This document shows positions 11,903 through 24,974 of a stretch of 64,000 nt of DNA, one piece after another (the first letter of the stretch is position 1; every line of letters starts with the position of its first letter). The notes below the pieces were generated by a model that searched no databases, was not told where the DNA came from, and saw only the letters and a list, made by a program, of their open reading frames with translations. A program made the translations under genes and the position numbers. The stretch spans positions 17,155,994 through 17,219,993 of the forward strand of contig CM055614.1 of the NCBI GenBank assembly GCA_029379385.1. Direction: 5' to 3'. The DNA is from Quillaja saponaria (Eukaryota > Streptophyta > Magnoliopsida > Fabales > Quillajaceae).

Positions 11903-14900
11903 CTAAAAATCTTCATCGTGGTCTTGATTGTTCACTGCGTCATCTCGTCCCAAATCAACTTCACCACCATGTCTACTGCTAGAGGAAGCCCTCACATTGC
12001 CCTGTTGAAGTAAAATAAATAATTAATATATGTAATAAGGATGATAAGTATAAAATTAAGTTAGTGTAAACCCAAAAAAAAACATAAGCATAATTGGTAT
12101 AACAACAGAAATCTTGGCAGCATGCTTGTAAATGGCAAAGGTACATCCTCTAGCAATTTAACAAGTTCTGTTAAATGACAAGAATTACATGTATCATAAC
12201 ATTTTCAAATATTGAAACCATATAAGAGTAGCATTAAAGGAAACGTTCTCAATAATCATCTCCTTCAACTTTTCAACATCTAGCTGCTGCCTGTACACTA
12301 ACTTGTTAGAACCTAGAAGCCAAATTTCCACATTATATAAAGTTGCAGGCTCCTGAATACATTATTGCATAACAAACCATGTATATTGAGTCTAATTGGG
12401 TACTTTAGATACCATTACATGCAATTCAACCTCCTGAAATATATCGTCATCAGCTTCTTGCACATTGTCAGGTAGGATTTTCATGCCATCTAAACTTGTA
12501 ATTGTTCCTGGCCTTCATGTTGCAAACAGCCCACCAAGCATTTCGTCTTCTATGTGGGTAACAGGCATAATACACTTGATGTGCTTGAGAAGCTAAAATA
12601 AATGGTTCATTTAAGGCAAGTCTAGATCTATATTTAATATCTACGAGACCGTGTAAAGAATCTATTTTCACCCATTTATCAGAATCATACCAATCATACT
12701 AGAAGAGTACTATGCTATTGTTAGTTCCAAAATATTGCAACTTTATTATATCAGTTAACATGCCGTAAAAATCAAGTTCATTAACTCCGTAACAACTTCC
12801 TTTAACATAAACTCCACTATTCATTGATTTTTTGCCATCGCCATAAGAAAGCGTGTGAAACCTAAACCCGTTAACAAAAAATCCATTATAACACCTCACA
12901 ACTTTGATTGGTCCATAAGCAATCTATTCAATACGTGGATTAGAGATCTTGCGTTCATCAGCCTATAACATAAGGTAAACTAATTCATTAGGAAATGCAC
13001 ATGATCAACTATCACACACGCACGTACACACACATACAATTATGATCAACTAACTTGTTGTTGAAACCAATTTGAAAATTTAACTTCAACTAACTTTTGT
13101 ATTTGGTCATCAAAAAGATCTGGCTGCTCCATCGATATTATTTGACGAAATTGACTAATTTTCATAACAAAAAAGTAAGTCATTTTGTTTACTTGGTAAA
13201 TATTAGTGTTGTATATCTAAACTTAAATAGGGTTTATGAAACTTACGTTACATATGGTTCAATTTCTATTGTATTCAATAGAACATATATCTTTGCTGCT
13301 TTAAACTCATTGTCACTAAGAGATTTGTTCCTATGAAATCCAAATGCACGACCTGACTAGCAGAAAACAGAGAGTAGTCCATTGGAATCCACATATCCAC
13401 CATCATCTTGACGAGGAACTTGACTAAACTTCGTTTGAACACTTGGCTCGAAATACATTGCACAAAAATTTGAAATTTCTTACAATACATAGGCCTCACA
13501 TATGGAACCTTCAACACAAGCCTTGTTTCAGGCCTTTTTCTTTAAATTCAATATCATCCTATAAACAAAATATGTAATAACTAAATAAAATGAGTACAAA
13601 TGAAATCAAATTAAGGTAAAAAAAATTACCTTTCAAACAGATACATCCAACGATATTGCACCGGTCCACCCACTTTAGCTTCATAAGGTAAATGCACAGT
13701 CAAATGCTCCATTGAATCAAAAAAACCTGGAATTAATATCTTCTCCAACTTACACAAAGTGATAATAATATTTTTCTCAAGCATCTCCATATGCTCCACA
13801 CGCAATTCAGTTGTACATAAATCTCTAAAAAAGTTACTAAGCTTTGTAAATGCTTCCCATGCACCTTTCAGTAAGTAATCGCGAAATGCGATCGGAATTA
13901 GTCTTTGCATGAACACGTGACAATCATGGCTTTTCATTTTGTACAACTTACAATCCTCCATGTTCACACAACGAGCTAGATTTGTAGCGTACCCGTCTGG
14001 GAGCCTCAAGTCTTTTATCCATTCACACACTTTCTTCAACTGAGGTTTTGACAAGCTATAAGAAGCTTTTGGCATGATAAGTTTTCCATTACATTCTTTC
14101 AATTCCAATTCAGGATGCTTACAAAATAATTTCAAATCCATCCTAGCATTCGGATTGTCTTTTGTCTTGCCTTTCATATTCATCACTGTATTGAAGACAT
14201 TATCAAAGACGTTTTTCTCAATGTGCATTACATCAAGATTATGACGAATAAGATTAGTTGAACAATAAGGCAATTCCCAGAATATACTTATTTTTGCCCA
14301 ATGATGTTCTTTTCCAAATCCGAAAATTGTTTGTTTGCCAAATGCTTTGCCAAAAGGGATTTGATTATGTTCAAAAAGACGATCCCACACTTCTTCCCCA
14401 GATAATCGTGGTGGTGGCAAACCTTTCTCTATTATTCCCTTTTTAAATTTATCTCTTTTTCATCTAAATGGATGATCAACAGGCAAAAACTGAACATGAC
14501 AATCAAACCAGCATGATTTACTACCATGAGGTAGATGAAAGGATTTGGTTCTTTCCATACAATACGGACATGCTAAGTTTTCATGTGTACTCCACCCTGA
14601 TAGTATTCCATATGCGGGGAAGTCGCTAATGGTCCACATAAGTGCAGCTTTCATAATAAAATTCTGACCCCTGTAAGCATCATAAGTATCAAGAATTAGG
14701 AAGTTTTTCCCACAACTCTTTCAAGTTATCAATAAGAGGTCTCAAGTAGATGTCCAGATTTTGATTAGGAGATTTTAGTCCAGGAATGACAAGTGCCAAG
14801 AATAAATATGGCTCCTTCATACACATATCAGGAGGCAAGTTATATGGAGTAACAAAAACGGGCTAAATAGAGTAACCGTTTGATGAATGCCCAAACGGAC

Positions 14901-15903
14901 AAAACCCATAAGAGGAAAGACCCAACCTAACATTTCTTGGATCTTCTGCGAATGATGGATAGTTGTCATTGAAGTGTTTCCATGCTTCACCATCACTTGG
15001 ATGAATCATTAAACCAGTGGCACGTCTCCGATCATGCCATGTCATATGTTGAGCTGTGGTTTTTGACATATATAGTTTTTGCAGCCTCTTCGCAAGTGGA
15101 AAGTGACGCAATATCTTTTATGGTACATCTTTCTTACTTATTCGGGTTTTGGGTTGATATCTTGGATGCCCACATACACAACATTCTTGTAACTTCTTGT
15201 CTGCTTCACCATAGTAAAGCATACAATCGTTGGGATATGCATGTATCTTCTCATATCTAAGTCCTAATTTATGGACTAATTTTTTTATCTGTAAAAATTT
15301 GCAGGCAACTTCTCGCCTCTAGGCAACATACCCTTAACAACTGAAACAATTCGATTATAGCATTTCTCACTCATATTAAACTCTGATTTACAGTTCAATA
15401 GTTGGTCACTGTTGATAACCGAGTATGCCAACTACAACCTTCCCACAACTCCTTGTCAGCATTTTGCAACAACTAAAAAACCTTTTTGCATCAGAGTTTA
15501 GCTCCTCAGGAAGTTGACTCTCCTCATCCCAATTAAAATTTGGACCAGCAGCATCCATAACCATGTTAACATACCGATTGCTTGAATATTCGATATCAAC
15601 TCCTCGGTCATTTGAAGTTTCCCCTAACCACTCTTCACCTTCCCCATGTAAGGTCCACCACTTATAGTTTCTTAAGAAACCCTTCTTAAACAAGTGAACA
15701 GTTATTTCATCACGAGACATCCACTTTTTGTTCTTACAAACAAGACAAGGGCATTGAATTGTATTATTATCATCTACAATTCTCGGATGACAATCAAGAA
15801 ACTTATTTACATTATACATAAACTCATCTGTAACCCTACAGTTCTCAACCCTCCTTTGCATCCAACTATGGTCACCCTTAAACCAAGTACGATCTTCGTC
15901 CAT
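11903..15903 (-). pseudogene. CACTA TNP2-type transposase, degenerate
   Basis: It catalyses cut-and-paste movement of CACTA elements. Domain order on the minus strand: transposase-associated domain (15903-15406; starts MDEDRTWFKGDHSWM, with CPCLVCKNKKW); a conserved stretch around 15111-15400 (LPRGEKLPANFYR, MLYYGEADK) in shifting frames; Transposase_21 core (15111-14863 with NVRLGLSSYGFCPFG; 14654-14460 with WTISDFPAYGILSGWS; 14420 onward, HNLDVMHIEKNV); DUF4218 (to 13628, HDCHVFMQRLIPIAF); a spliced exon (about 13548-13265, ISNFCAMYFEPSVQT), entered after a GTAATT donor; DUF4216 (12899-12468, YNGFFVNGFRFHT, FILASQAHQVYY); and an acidic C-terminus ending at 11903. An in-frame TAG near 12698 replaces a codon in DUF4216, and there are frameshifts between 14863 and 15406. 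The normal protein is about 1000 residues. Confidence 0.88.
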
Positions 15904-16189
15904 ATTTTCTGCTCATCAAAATTTTGTAAATATAATGATTTCATGTACCTAGTTAAAATTTCACGTTCCATTTACATAAGTAAGCCCCTATTTCCACTAG
16001 AACTATTAAAATAGGTATACAACATATACAGGTCAATATTATCTAGTACCTTGCATTAAAAAGCAAAAGTCTACCTAAAAATCATTACTTGTAGTATACT
16101 TACATCTTAATTCACAGCTCAAATAAACTCATCAATCAACATTTAGCATAGACCAAACAAAGAAATAAAATAAAACCACTAGCATAAAC

Positions 16190-18195
16190 ATTTAGCATAA
16201 ACATCTTTTGGTAGATTTTAAACCAAATCATGAAACCAAATCTATTTTCGTATAAGAGAAATATAATCCAACACCAAGAATCTAAATTATTTACATTATG
16301 ATTGAATGGACCTTTTTCACTAAGGAGAAATAGGAAAAAATAAAAAATAAAAAACCTCTAATCATGTTGGTTACACATGGACAAACCAAACTAAAATCAT
16401 AAACATCTTTAGTGGATTTTAAACCAAATCTAATTTCGTAAATCTAATTTCGTATAAGAGAAATATAATCCAACACCAAGAATCTAAGTTATTTACATTA
16501 TGATTGAATGGACCTTTTTCACTAAGGAGAAATATGAAAAAAAAAAAAAAAAAAAAAAACCTCTAATCTATGTTAACCAACACATGGATAGCCAAACTAA
16601 AATCATAAACATCTTTTGGTGGATTTTAAACCAAATCATGAAACCAAATCTAATTTAGTATAAGAGAAATATAACCAACACCACGAATATAAGTTATTTA
16701 CATTATGATTGAATGAACCTTTTTCACTAAGGAGAAATAGGAAAAAATAAAAAATAAAAAACCTCTAATCTATGCTAACAAACACATGGACAGCCAAACT
16801 AAAATCATAAACATCTTTTGGTGGATTTTAAACCAAATCATGAAACCAAATTTAATTTCGTATAAGAGAAATATAATCCAACACCATGAATCTAAGTTAT
16901 TTATATTATGATTGAATGAACCTTTTTCACTAAGGAGAAATAGGAAAAAAAAAAAAAAAATCTCTAATCTATGTTAACCAACACATGGATAGCCAAACTA
17001 AAATCATAAACATCTTTTGGTGAATTTTAAACCAAATCATGAAACCAAATCTAATTTCGTATAAGAGAAATATAATCCAACACCAAGAATCTAAGTTATT
17101 TACATTATGATTGAATGAACCTTTTTCACTAAGGAGAAATAGGAAAAAAAATAAAATTAAAAAAACCTCTAATCTATGCTAACCAACACATGGACAGCCA
17201 AACTAAAATCATAAACATCTTTTGGTGGATTTTAAACCAAATCATGAAAGCAAATCTAATTTCATATAAGAGAAATATAATCCAACACCACGAATCTAAG
17301 TTATTTACATTATGATTGAATGAATCTTTTTCACTAAGGAGAAATAGGAAAAAAAAAAAACAAAAAAACCTTTAATCTATTTTAACCAGCATATGGACAG
17401 CCAAACTAAAATCATAAACATCTTTTGGTGGATTTTAAACCAAATCATGAAACCAAATCTAATTTCGTATAAGAGAAATATAATCCAACACCAAGAATCT
17501 AAGTTATTTACATTATGATTGAATGGACTTTTTTCACTAAGGAGAAATAAGAAAAAATAAAAAATAAAAAACCTCTAATCTGTGCTAACCAACACATGGA
17601 CAGCCAAACTAAAATCATAAACATCTTTTGGTGGATTTTAAACCAAATCATGAAACCAAATCTAATTTCGTATAAGAGAAATATAATCCAACACCAAGAA
17701 TCTAAGTTATTTACATTATGATTGAATGAGCCTTTTTCACTACGGAGAAATAGGAGAAAAAAAAAACCTCTAATCTATGTTAACCAACACATGGACAGCC
17801 AAACTAAAATCATAAACATCTTTTGGTGGATTTTAAACCAAATCATGAAACCAAATCTAATTTCGTATAAGAGAAATATAATCCAACACCAATAATCTAA
17901 GTTATTTACATTATGATTGAATGGACCTTTTTCACTAAGGAGAAATAGGAAAAAAAAAAAAAAAAAAAAACCTCTAATCTATTTTAACCAGCATATGGAC
18001 AGCCAAACTAAAATCATAAACATCTTTTGGTGGATTTTAAACCAAATCTAATTTCGTATAAAAGAAATATAATCCAACACCAAGAATCTAAGTTATTTAC
18101 ATTATGATTGAATGGACCTTTTTCACTAATGAGAAATAAGAAAAAAAAAAAAAAAACTTGTAATCTATGTTAACCAAATCAAAGACAGCCAAACT
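16190..18195. repeat. ~200-bp minisatellite, about ten units, inside CACTA-1
   Basis: Units are recognised by 'CCTCTAATCTATGTTAACC' near 16356, 16559, 16761, 16962, 17167, 17369, 17571, 17766, 17971 and 18157. Each also has 'CATCTTTTGGTGGATTTTAAACC', 'TTATTTACATTATGATTGAATG' and an A-run of variable length after AAATAGG. Units are very similar; the main variation is A-run length and a short deletion or duplication in the first and last units. The array lies upstream of the transposase start. Confidence 0.92.
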
Positions 18196-18770
18196 AAAAC
18201 ATGAAGTGAAGAGAACAATCCAATTGCTAATATGCCTAATAGACACATACAAGCAAGCAACCAAAAAACACATTTAAAAGGTGAAGTGAAGAGAACAAAC
18301 CTTAACACAGCCAAACTAGTCTTGAAGCTAAGATCAAAACTCCAAATAGAGACCTTGGATAACCAAAAATCAGAGCTTTCATATATCACTACAGCCCTAT
18401 AATGACGAAACCGACCACTTAGAGAAACTTCCATAAAAGAATCAAGATTAGCAAGCAAAAAAAATGGACCGAAGTGACTGACCCAAGACCTCTTATTCGC
18501 GTCTCCTCTGTTGCATCCCTTGAAAATATCAACTCTTGCCTTGCTGCTGAGGAGGTGGGTTTACATGAAGATGGAGGAACTAAGCAATAGGGATGGAGAG
18601 GAAGAAGGGAGGCATGAGAAAGAGGGGTTAGGGATTTGGAAAAACGTTTTCAAATTGAAAAATAAAACACAAAACAAAAGAAGCAAAATGCAAGTTTCAT
18701 CTAAGTTTTTTTAAAAAAAAAAAAAAAAAAAAAACCCAGTAAACTGCAATATTATTTCTATATTTTGGTC

Positions 18771-18866
18771 AGTTGGTCGTTAGGTTAGTCGGTATTTGTA
18801 TATTTTACCGACCAACAATGGTTGGTCTGTAATAGTTAGTCGGTAATGACTAAGTTTCTTGTAGTG
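18771..18866. repeat. CACTA-1 right subterminal repeats and terminus
   Basis: The stretch carries TTAGTCGGTA, ACCGACCAACAATGGTTGGTC and TAGTCGGTAATGAC copies and ends in TTTCTTGTAGTG, the inverted counterpart of the left end. It is shorter than the left array. Confidence 0.85.
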
Positions 18867-19828
18867 AAATTATCATAATTATATCTTCCTCTTGCCAGAC
18901 TCTGAAAATGCAAATGTAGATAATCACTATATGCATTTGCATTTTATATATCATCGTTTACAGATATGATGACGTAGAAAAATTGCATAATAAATTTAAA
19001 TGTAGACTCAAATACTTTTTTGTAGACGCAATCAATGATTAAATTTTAGGGTCATTTTTCTCGAGTTTTTCTACGTCTAAGGTTTTATTATCTGAGTTTG
19101 CTTTTCCAGAAGTAGATACAAAAACATTATTTATTTATCACTTCGTGTATCTACATCTACTACTTAATGTACTTGCTTCTAGAGTAACAAATACATATAT
19201 TTTTTTCCCAAATTGAGACCTAGCTTGCAAATGTTCTTTCTTATTCACCATGTTCTCTTTATAGCCAATGTCCCTTTTCTTGAAAAACTCTCCCTAACTC
19301 TCACACTCTGAAACCTAGCGAGCTCGATCAACCAAAGATTCCACTAGAGTGCTCGTCATTTTCCTTGTTCACTTGTCCTGAATTTCATCAGTTCAGAAGT
19401 CTGTTTCTTTTTTTCTTTCTTGGTATCTGCCTTAAGTGTGAATATTTGTCATGATTTCTTATTTCTTTTGGTTGATTTTGTACTGTGTTCATCTTGGAAT
19501 TTAAGGACCAAAAACTGTGTGGTTTTTAGGTTGTGCTCACTTTATGATTTTGATGAGAGCTTTCTTGATTGAGAGAGAAAATTGTGTTTGATTTGTGAAA
19601 AAATGTAGTGAAATTAGTGGAGATTTTGTGTATGAGACAAGTGATAGACGAAAACTGTTGAGTGATTACCAATTAAACATCATATGTTACGACCCAATTT
19701 TGTGTTTAATGTTAATTAGGAAATTTAGTTAAAATTTTACATATAAATAATGATTAAATCCTTTGTAATCAGTAACAAATTTGATGATAATGAAAAATTT
19801 GTTTCATGCTCATAGGAGTAGTTGTTAG
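18867..19828. other. Non-coding flank between CACTA-1 and solo LTR
   Basis: No gene was recognised. It contains two perfect short inverted repeats: AAAATGCAAATG (about 18906) with CATTTGCATTTT (about 18933), and GACGTAGAAAAA (about 18971) with TTTTTCTACGTC (about 19066). A block at 19499-19517 recurs at 29058-29076. Confidence 0.45.
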
Positions 19829-21261
19829 TGTTATAACCCGCTAGTGTAACGTTTGGAACAATTGATTGAAAATTTTAAGTTTGAGGTAGTGTGAAAATTT
19901 TAAGTATAGAGATAAATAAATATTAATGTGTATGTTAGTAGTGAAGGTAAATATCATGGGTATATATATATAAGAATTAAATCAATAATAAAGCAAAGTG
20001 AAAATAAAGAGAGTTTAATTGAATAAACATAGATATATATATATATATATGTATACAACTTTGGATAAATATACACCACATAAACTAACTTTTTGACCCT
20101 ACAACTTTTATCTTTTTCTTGCTTTAACTTTTTCTTTGTTGATTTTTTTCTTCTTATCTTTGCCTTCACCAACTCAGCATTTTAGCCTATGTTTTTCTTT
20201 ATCTTTCTGTTTCTTGAGTCTTTTAGAGGATGTCTTGTTTACATCCTTCTTGTTCTGTTGTGATGAGCTATCTTGCAGTGAATTGAAGCTCCCCTACTTG
20301 TAGCCATTTTTTTCCCTCATTCTTTATTCTTCAACCCTGCTTTGCTTAGCCTTAATTTCAGTTGGCCAAGAGCTGTCATCCTTTCCAAAAAGCCGTGAGA
20401 GCAACCTTGTTCTTGGATTGCAGCAGATGAGAAGGTGCCAGCTTACTTAACTCCAGCTTAAGTTTTGGAGCCTCCACTTCCGACTTTGGCAGAAGCACTA
20501 TACGACACAATGTACAGGAGAAAGTTGTGGTACCAGTTCTACCACAAAAAGTGAAGCCGGTGGAAACCAAATCTCTTCCTATAGTTGAGAGTAAGCTTTT
20601 CTTAGTCTACCTTTTCTATAGTTTTGGTTTTCCCGTAAAAATGTCACGAATTTTAGAATTCAATAGTTATGTGGTTTTGATGGTGCTAATGACACGGTCT
20701 TTGTCACTAGTCTTTTTGTTATTTGGTTAATGGAAAAGTATAGGAAAATGAAAAGAGAATAAAATTATTTTATTTTAAAATTCAAATCATTCTATTATCG
20801 TTCTTTCAGGCATCAAAGAGCTCACAAGGTTGAAGGTTTGATTAATTTCTAACTATATTATAACTTTTGACTTTGTTTTGAGCTCAGTCAGTGATATCTA
20901 TAAAAATGGATTTATCTACATACTATGTCCGAATTTTATTTTCCATTTTACAATGAATGAAGCTTTATCTGAATTCCATGAAGTGGCCAAATTACTGTAT
21001 TGCATTCAAATCTTTTATTGAGAAATTCATGCTTACATCATGATGAGCCTTCATAAGCAATCGAAGAAAATCACTCCCAAAGCTATCTACTTCTCCGTCC
21101 ATTATATTTTCTTCTCGTTTCTTAATCATCTTGGTGATAAGAGCATATATTTCGTTTTCAAGTTTAGTTTCTTTGATTCAATTTCATCATTGGTTTTAAA
21201 AATCTTATTTTAAAGAACAAGTGGGGATTAACAAGGTTAACTTTGTCAACATGTTAAAAAT

Positions 21262-21586
21262 TGTTAAGAGCTTTTCTTGAAAAGCTTAGCAATCAACTAG
21301 TTTAGGTTATAGAAAAAGAAAGAGGAAAAGATGACTGAGAGAGAGCACAGTATTTTCATGTATGGCCGAGAGCGAATTACAGATGCTTGGACTAAATTCT
21401 TATACAATTATAGCTAACAGTTCAATCGTTAGAGCTAAAATAGACAAACAAACCCCTAAACAGATCAACTAACTCCTCCACATGAGATTAACAAACTCCA
21501 TTAGTAGCCTAACTACTTTCACTTAATCAAATGCAGTGTTTCCTCCTTATATCGAGTGGCCTACTTCCTTTCTCTGCTTCATAACA
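21262..21586 (-). repeat. Chromovirus 3' LTR (325 bp)
   Basis: It matches 26404-26774 nearly throughout, from TGTTAAGAGCTTTTCTTG to CTTCATAACA. It is 46 bp shorter because the GA tract of the other LTR is missing here. In element orientation this is the downstream LTR. Confidence 0.92.
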
Positions 21587-21654
21587 ATGCTTCTTTTTGT
21601 AGATGATCCTTGACCACAACAATGCTTCTTTCTGTAGATGATCCTTGACCACAA
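21585..21654 (-). repeat. 35-bp tandem duplication next to 3' LTR (PPT region)
   Basis: Two units (21585-21619, 21620-21654) differ by one base. On the minus strand each contains the purine run ACAAAAAGAAGCA or ACAGAAAGAAGCA just before the LTR, so the polypurine tract appears duplicated. Confidence 0.8.
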
Positions 21655-21697
21655 GAATCAAATATGGAAATCTCTTCTTCAGCTTATGGATATCTTC

Positions 21698-22950
21698 CTA
21701 TGTGCAATCTTCCTTGTTGGTATTGGACCATTGGACCAAAACTTGCACTAAAGCTTTGCCATGTCTCTTGCTTAATCTCCTTCCTAGAACCTCAATAAGC
21801 TCTGGCAGCATCCTCCCTTCCTCATCCATATTAGGTAGCTGTATGGATATAGTATGTTGTCCATATTTCCTTTTGAGTAAGGATACATGAAACACATTAT
21901 GAATCTTGGCATTATCTGGTAGCTGCAATTCATAAGTAGCCTTACAACCTTAGCAATAATTTAGAAGGGTCCATAATATTTTGTAGCCAGCTTATGGAAG
22001 TGGGAATTAGTTACCGTCTGCTGCCTATAAGGTTGAATTTTCAGACATACCCATTCACCTACTACCAATTCCCTCTCACTTCTATTTTTATTAGCTTGAG
22101 TCTGCATTCTGTTCTGAGCCTTTAATAAATAATCCCTGATGATGTGAGTTATAGCTTCTCTATTAGACATAGTCCTATCCACGTCTTCATTGTTGGAATC
22201 TTCTTTAACATATGAAATGTGCATGGGGGTTGTTGTCCAAACATAGCTTGATAGGGTGTCATTAAGATAGCAGTATGGAAAATGGTATTATACCAACATT
22301 GCGCAAGTGGAAGCCAATACACCCATTTCTTTGGATAATCTCCAGAGAAACACCTCAAATATGTCTCAACAGATTTATTGACTATCTTAGTCTGCCCATC
22401 AGTTTGAGGATGATAGGCAGATAAGTACTGCAACTTCACCTGTTGGAGATTAAACATTTCCTTCCAGAAGTTGGATAGGAATATTGTATCCTTATCAGAA
22501 ACAATTTCATCAGGCATCCCATGTATCTTCTATATATTGTCCATGTATGCTTGAGCTACAACTGAAGCTGTATAAGGATATTAGAGGGCCAGAAAATGAG
22601 CAAATTTGCTCAGTCTATCCACAACGACCAGTATAGTTGTTTTACCCTCAGATCTAGGTAAACCATCAATGAAGTCTATTGAAATGGATGACCAATTTAT
22701 ATGGGGAATGGGTAAAGGTTGTAAAAGCCCAGGGTATGCCATATTTTCAGTTTTGAATCTTTGGCAAACTTCACAGGTCCTGACAAAATTATTGACTTCT
22801 TTTTGTAGTCCTTTTCCAATAAAAAAATCCACTTATCCTTTTGCTTATTGCATATACTCTAGAATGTCCACCTCCTGGACTGTTGTGAAATAATTCTAAC
22901 AGTTCCTTTCTCAGAACTTCATCTGCACCTACCACCAACCTTCCCTTTCT
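21698..22950 (-). pseudogene. Chromovirus integrase and chromodomain-like C-terminus
   Basis: The integrase inserts the DNA copy of the retroelement; the chromodomain steers it to certain chromatin. On the minus strand the zinc-binding motif runs from about 22930 (HNSPGGGHS, then CEVCQRFK near 22770). The catalytic core follows: IDFIDGLPRSEG and VVVDRLSKFAHF (22720-22590), then IVSDKDTIFLSNFW (22510), the YHPQTDGQT motif (22400), and the MFGQQPP region (22230). The C-terminus at 21928-21698 has HNVFHVSLLK and GKALVQVLVQWSN, a chromodomain signature. Frames change at least at 22832/22581, 22517/22149 and 21961/21928, so no intact protein is possible. Confidence 0.85.
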
Positions 22951-24602
22951 TCTTAACTGACCTTGCTGTAACTTATAATGTGGATAAATGCTACTGTCCA
23001 ATTTTAGTTCCCTGATAATTCTTTGAAGCTTCTCATAAGATTCATAACTTCTCATTATTCTCTGAATGCAGTTAGTAGTCACCACTGATACTACTAAGCA
23101 AAAGCTTTTGTTTTCCTTTTCCTCTTGCATTATACTGGAAAGTGCATATGTTGCTACATTTTCTTTGCCTTTCCTATAGACTATTTCATAGTCCAACCCC
23201 ATTAATTTAGGGGGCCATTTCTATAAAAGTGGATTGCACCCTTATGCTCCAGTGCATATTTAAGAGACTGATGATTTGTCTTTATGGTGAAATGCTTCCC
23301 TAACAAATATTGCTTCCATTTGTTGACAACATATACAATTGCCATCAGTTCCTTCTTATAGGTAGATAGGCTTAAGTGTTTTGGCCTTAAGGCTTTGCTA
23401 ATGAAAGCTAATGGGTGACCATGTTGTAATAGAACTATTCCTATTCCTATTCCGACTGCACTAGCATTAGTTTTAATAACAAAGTTGCTGGAGTAATTAG
23501 GCAAAGCTAAAACTGGGGCCTGTATCATCTTATTTTTAAGTGTCATGAAAGCTTCTTCAGTAGTTGCATCCCACTAGAAAGCATTTTTTCTTAACAAAGT
23601 GTTTAAAGGTCTGCTGATCTTCCCAACGTCTCTAATAAGCCTTATGTAATAGTCAGTTAGCTCTAGAAACCCTCTAAATGCCTTGGTTGTACTAGGCATA
23701 GGCCAATTCTCCATGGCTTGGATCTTTTTAGGATCAGTTATGACTCCTTTAAGGCTTATTATATGTCCCTGATATTCAACTTGTTGGCTTCTGAAAGTGC
23801 ATTTGCTTTTCTTTGCAAAAAGCACATTCTTCCTCAACAGATACAACACTTCCTTAAAATGCTTCAAGTGATCCTACCAAGTCCTGCTATAAACTAGAAA
23901 ATATTATCAAGAAAAGACTAAGACAAATTTTCTTAATAAAGGCTTAAAGACATGATTCATTAAAGCCTGAAATGTTGCTGGAGCATTTGTCAAACCAAAG
24001 GGCATGACTATGAATTCATATAGGCCTTCATGAATCCTAAATATTGTCTTGTGTATGTCCTTTGGCTTCATTCTGATATGATGGTATCCACTCCTCAAAT
24101 CCAGCTTTGAGAAATACTTGGCACCATATAACTCATTCAACAGTTCTTCAATCACTGAAATAGGAAATTTGTTTTTAATAGTCAACTAATTTAGTCTTCT
24201 ATAGTCCACACAAAATCTCCATGTGTTGTCCTTTTTCTTAACCAACATAATTGGAGATGCAAATGGGCTAGAGCTAGCCTTGATCACATGGTTGTTAAGT
24301 ATTTCCTTAATCATGGTTTCAATGACATCTTTTTGCTGAGGTCCATTTCTATATGGCCTCAAGTTTACTGGTTGAGCGCCTTCTTGTAGATCAATCATGT
24401 GATCAAAAAATCTCTTTGGAGGTAAGCTCTTTGGTTCTTCAAAAACATCAGAAAATTCTTGTAGTAGCTTGCTCATGTCTGCAGGTACAACTTCACTATT
24501 TCTGAGTTCTATTGGCCATAACATCTTTAGTTCCATTTCTATTTGTTGTGAACAAATAGCCTGCATAGTATTTACTTGTTCAAGCAGTGGGTTCTGATTC
24601 AC
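22951..24602 (-). pseudogene. Chromovirus reverse transcriptase and RNase H
   Basis: These copy the element RNA into DNA and degrade the RNA template. On the minus strand the RT begins near 24602; conserved blocks are ASSSPFASPIMLVKKKDNTW and RFCVDYRRLN (to 24186), then [12 protein letters not shown] and [12 protein letters not shown] (24185-23907). The catalytic F/Y-x-D-D block is disrupted near 23910-23900: stops appear and the second Asp codon reads as Asn in the best alternative frame. The thumb and connection follow (23867-23574, with FRGFLELTDYYIR), then RNase H (23546-23202 with LSTYKKELMAIV and TNHQSLKYALEHKG). A GDxVLRKEL-type linker leads into integrase. Confidence 0.87.
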
Positions 24603-24626
24603 TTTCAGTAATCTCTACTTCTCTTG

Positions 24627-24974
24627 TTAAATGGTTACTTTCAAGTGTAGACTATGCAAGGTAACAAACCTTCCATTCAATACAAAGTGCATAGTAAGTT
24701 GTTTCAAATTCCAGCAGATATCTCCCAATGTACTCAACCATTGAGTACCCAACACTACTCCGTAGTTTCCTAAAGGCATGACTAAGAAGTCTGCTTTAAA
24801 GTCATAGTCTTGTAGTTTCCACCTTAAATCTCTGCATCTGCTAGCAACAACAACTTTATTGTCATCAGCCATTACCACTTGGGTTGGCTTAGTATATTCA
24901 ACTTTCAAGCCTAACCTCTTTATTAACTTCATATTAATGAAGTTATGTGTGCTGTCACTATCAATTAGCACCAT
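24627..24974 (-). pseudogene. Chromovirus aspartic protease
   Basis: This retroelement protease processes the polyprotein. The minus-strand reading has VLIDSDSTHNFIN at its start, where the family has D-S/T-G; the Gly is replaced by Asp, so the active-site loop is damaged. The later hydrophobic GVVLGTQWLSTLG motif, typical of gypsy proteases, is present. The frame ends before the RT frame begins, giving a break near 24610. Confidence 0.8.

Larger units (their letters stand above)
11381..18866 (-). mobile_element. CACTA (En/Spm) transposon, complete but decayed (CACTA-1)
   Basis: The left end reads CATTACAAGAAAA and the right end, on the complement, CACTACAAGAAAC, the terminal inverted repeat typical of plant CACTA elements. 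Both ends are followed by many copies of TTGGTCGGTA / TACCGACCAA in both orientations. Immediate flanks are AAT and AAA, compatible with a decayed 3-bp target duplication. Internally there is a minus-strand TNP2-type transposase and a ~200-bp minisatellite. The length of about 7.5 kb is normal for the class. Stops and frameshifts in the transposase make it non-autonomous. Confidence 0.88.

Noticed and set aside
16190..18195. Regular repeats as a possible CRISPR array
   Set aside because: Units of ~200 bp are contiguous with no unique spacers, and the host is a plant; it is a minisatellite.
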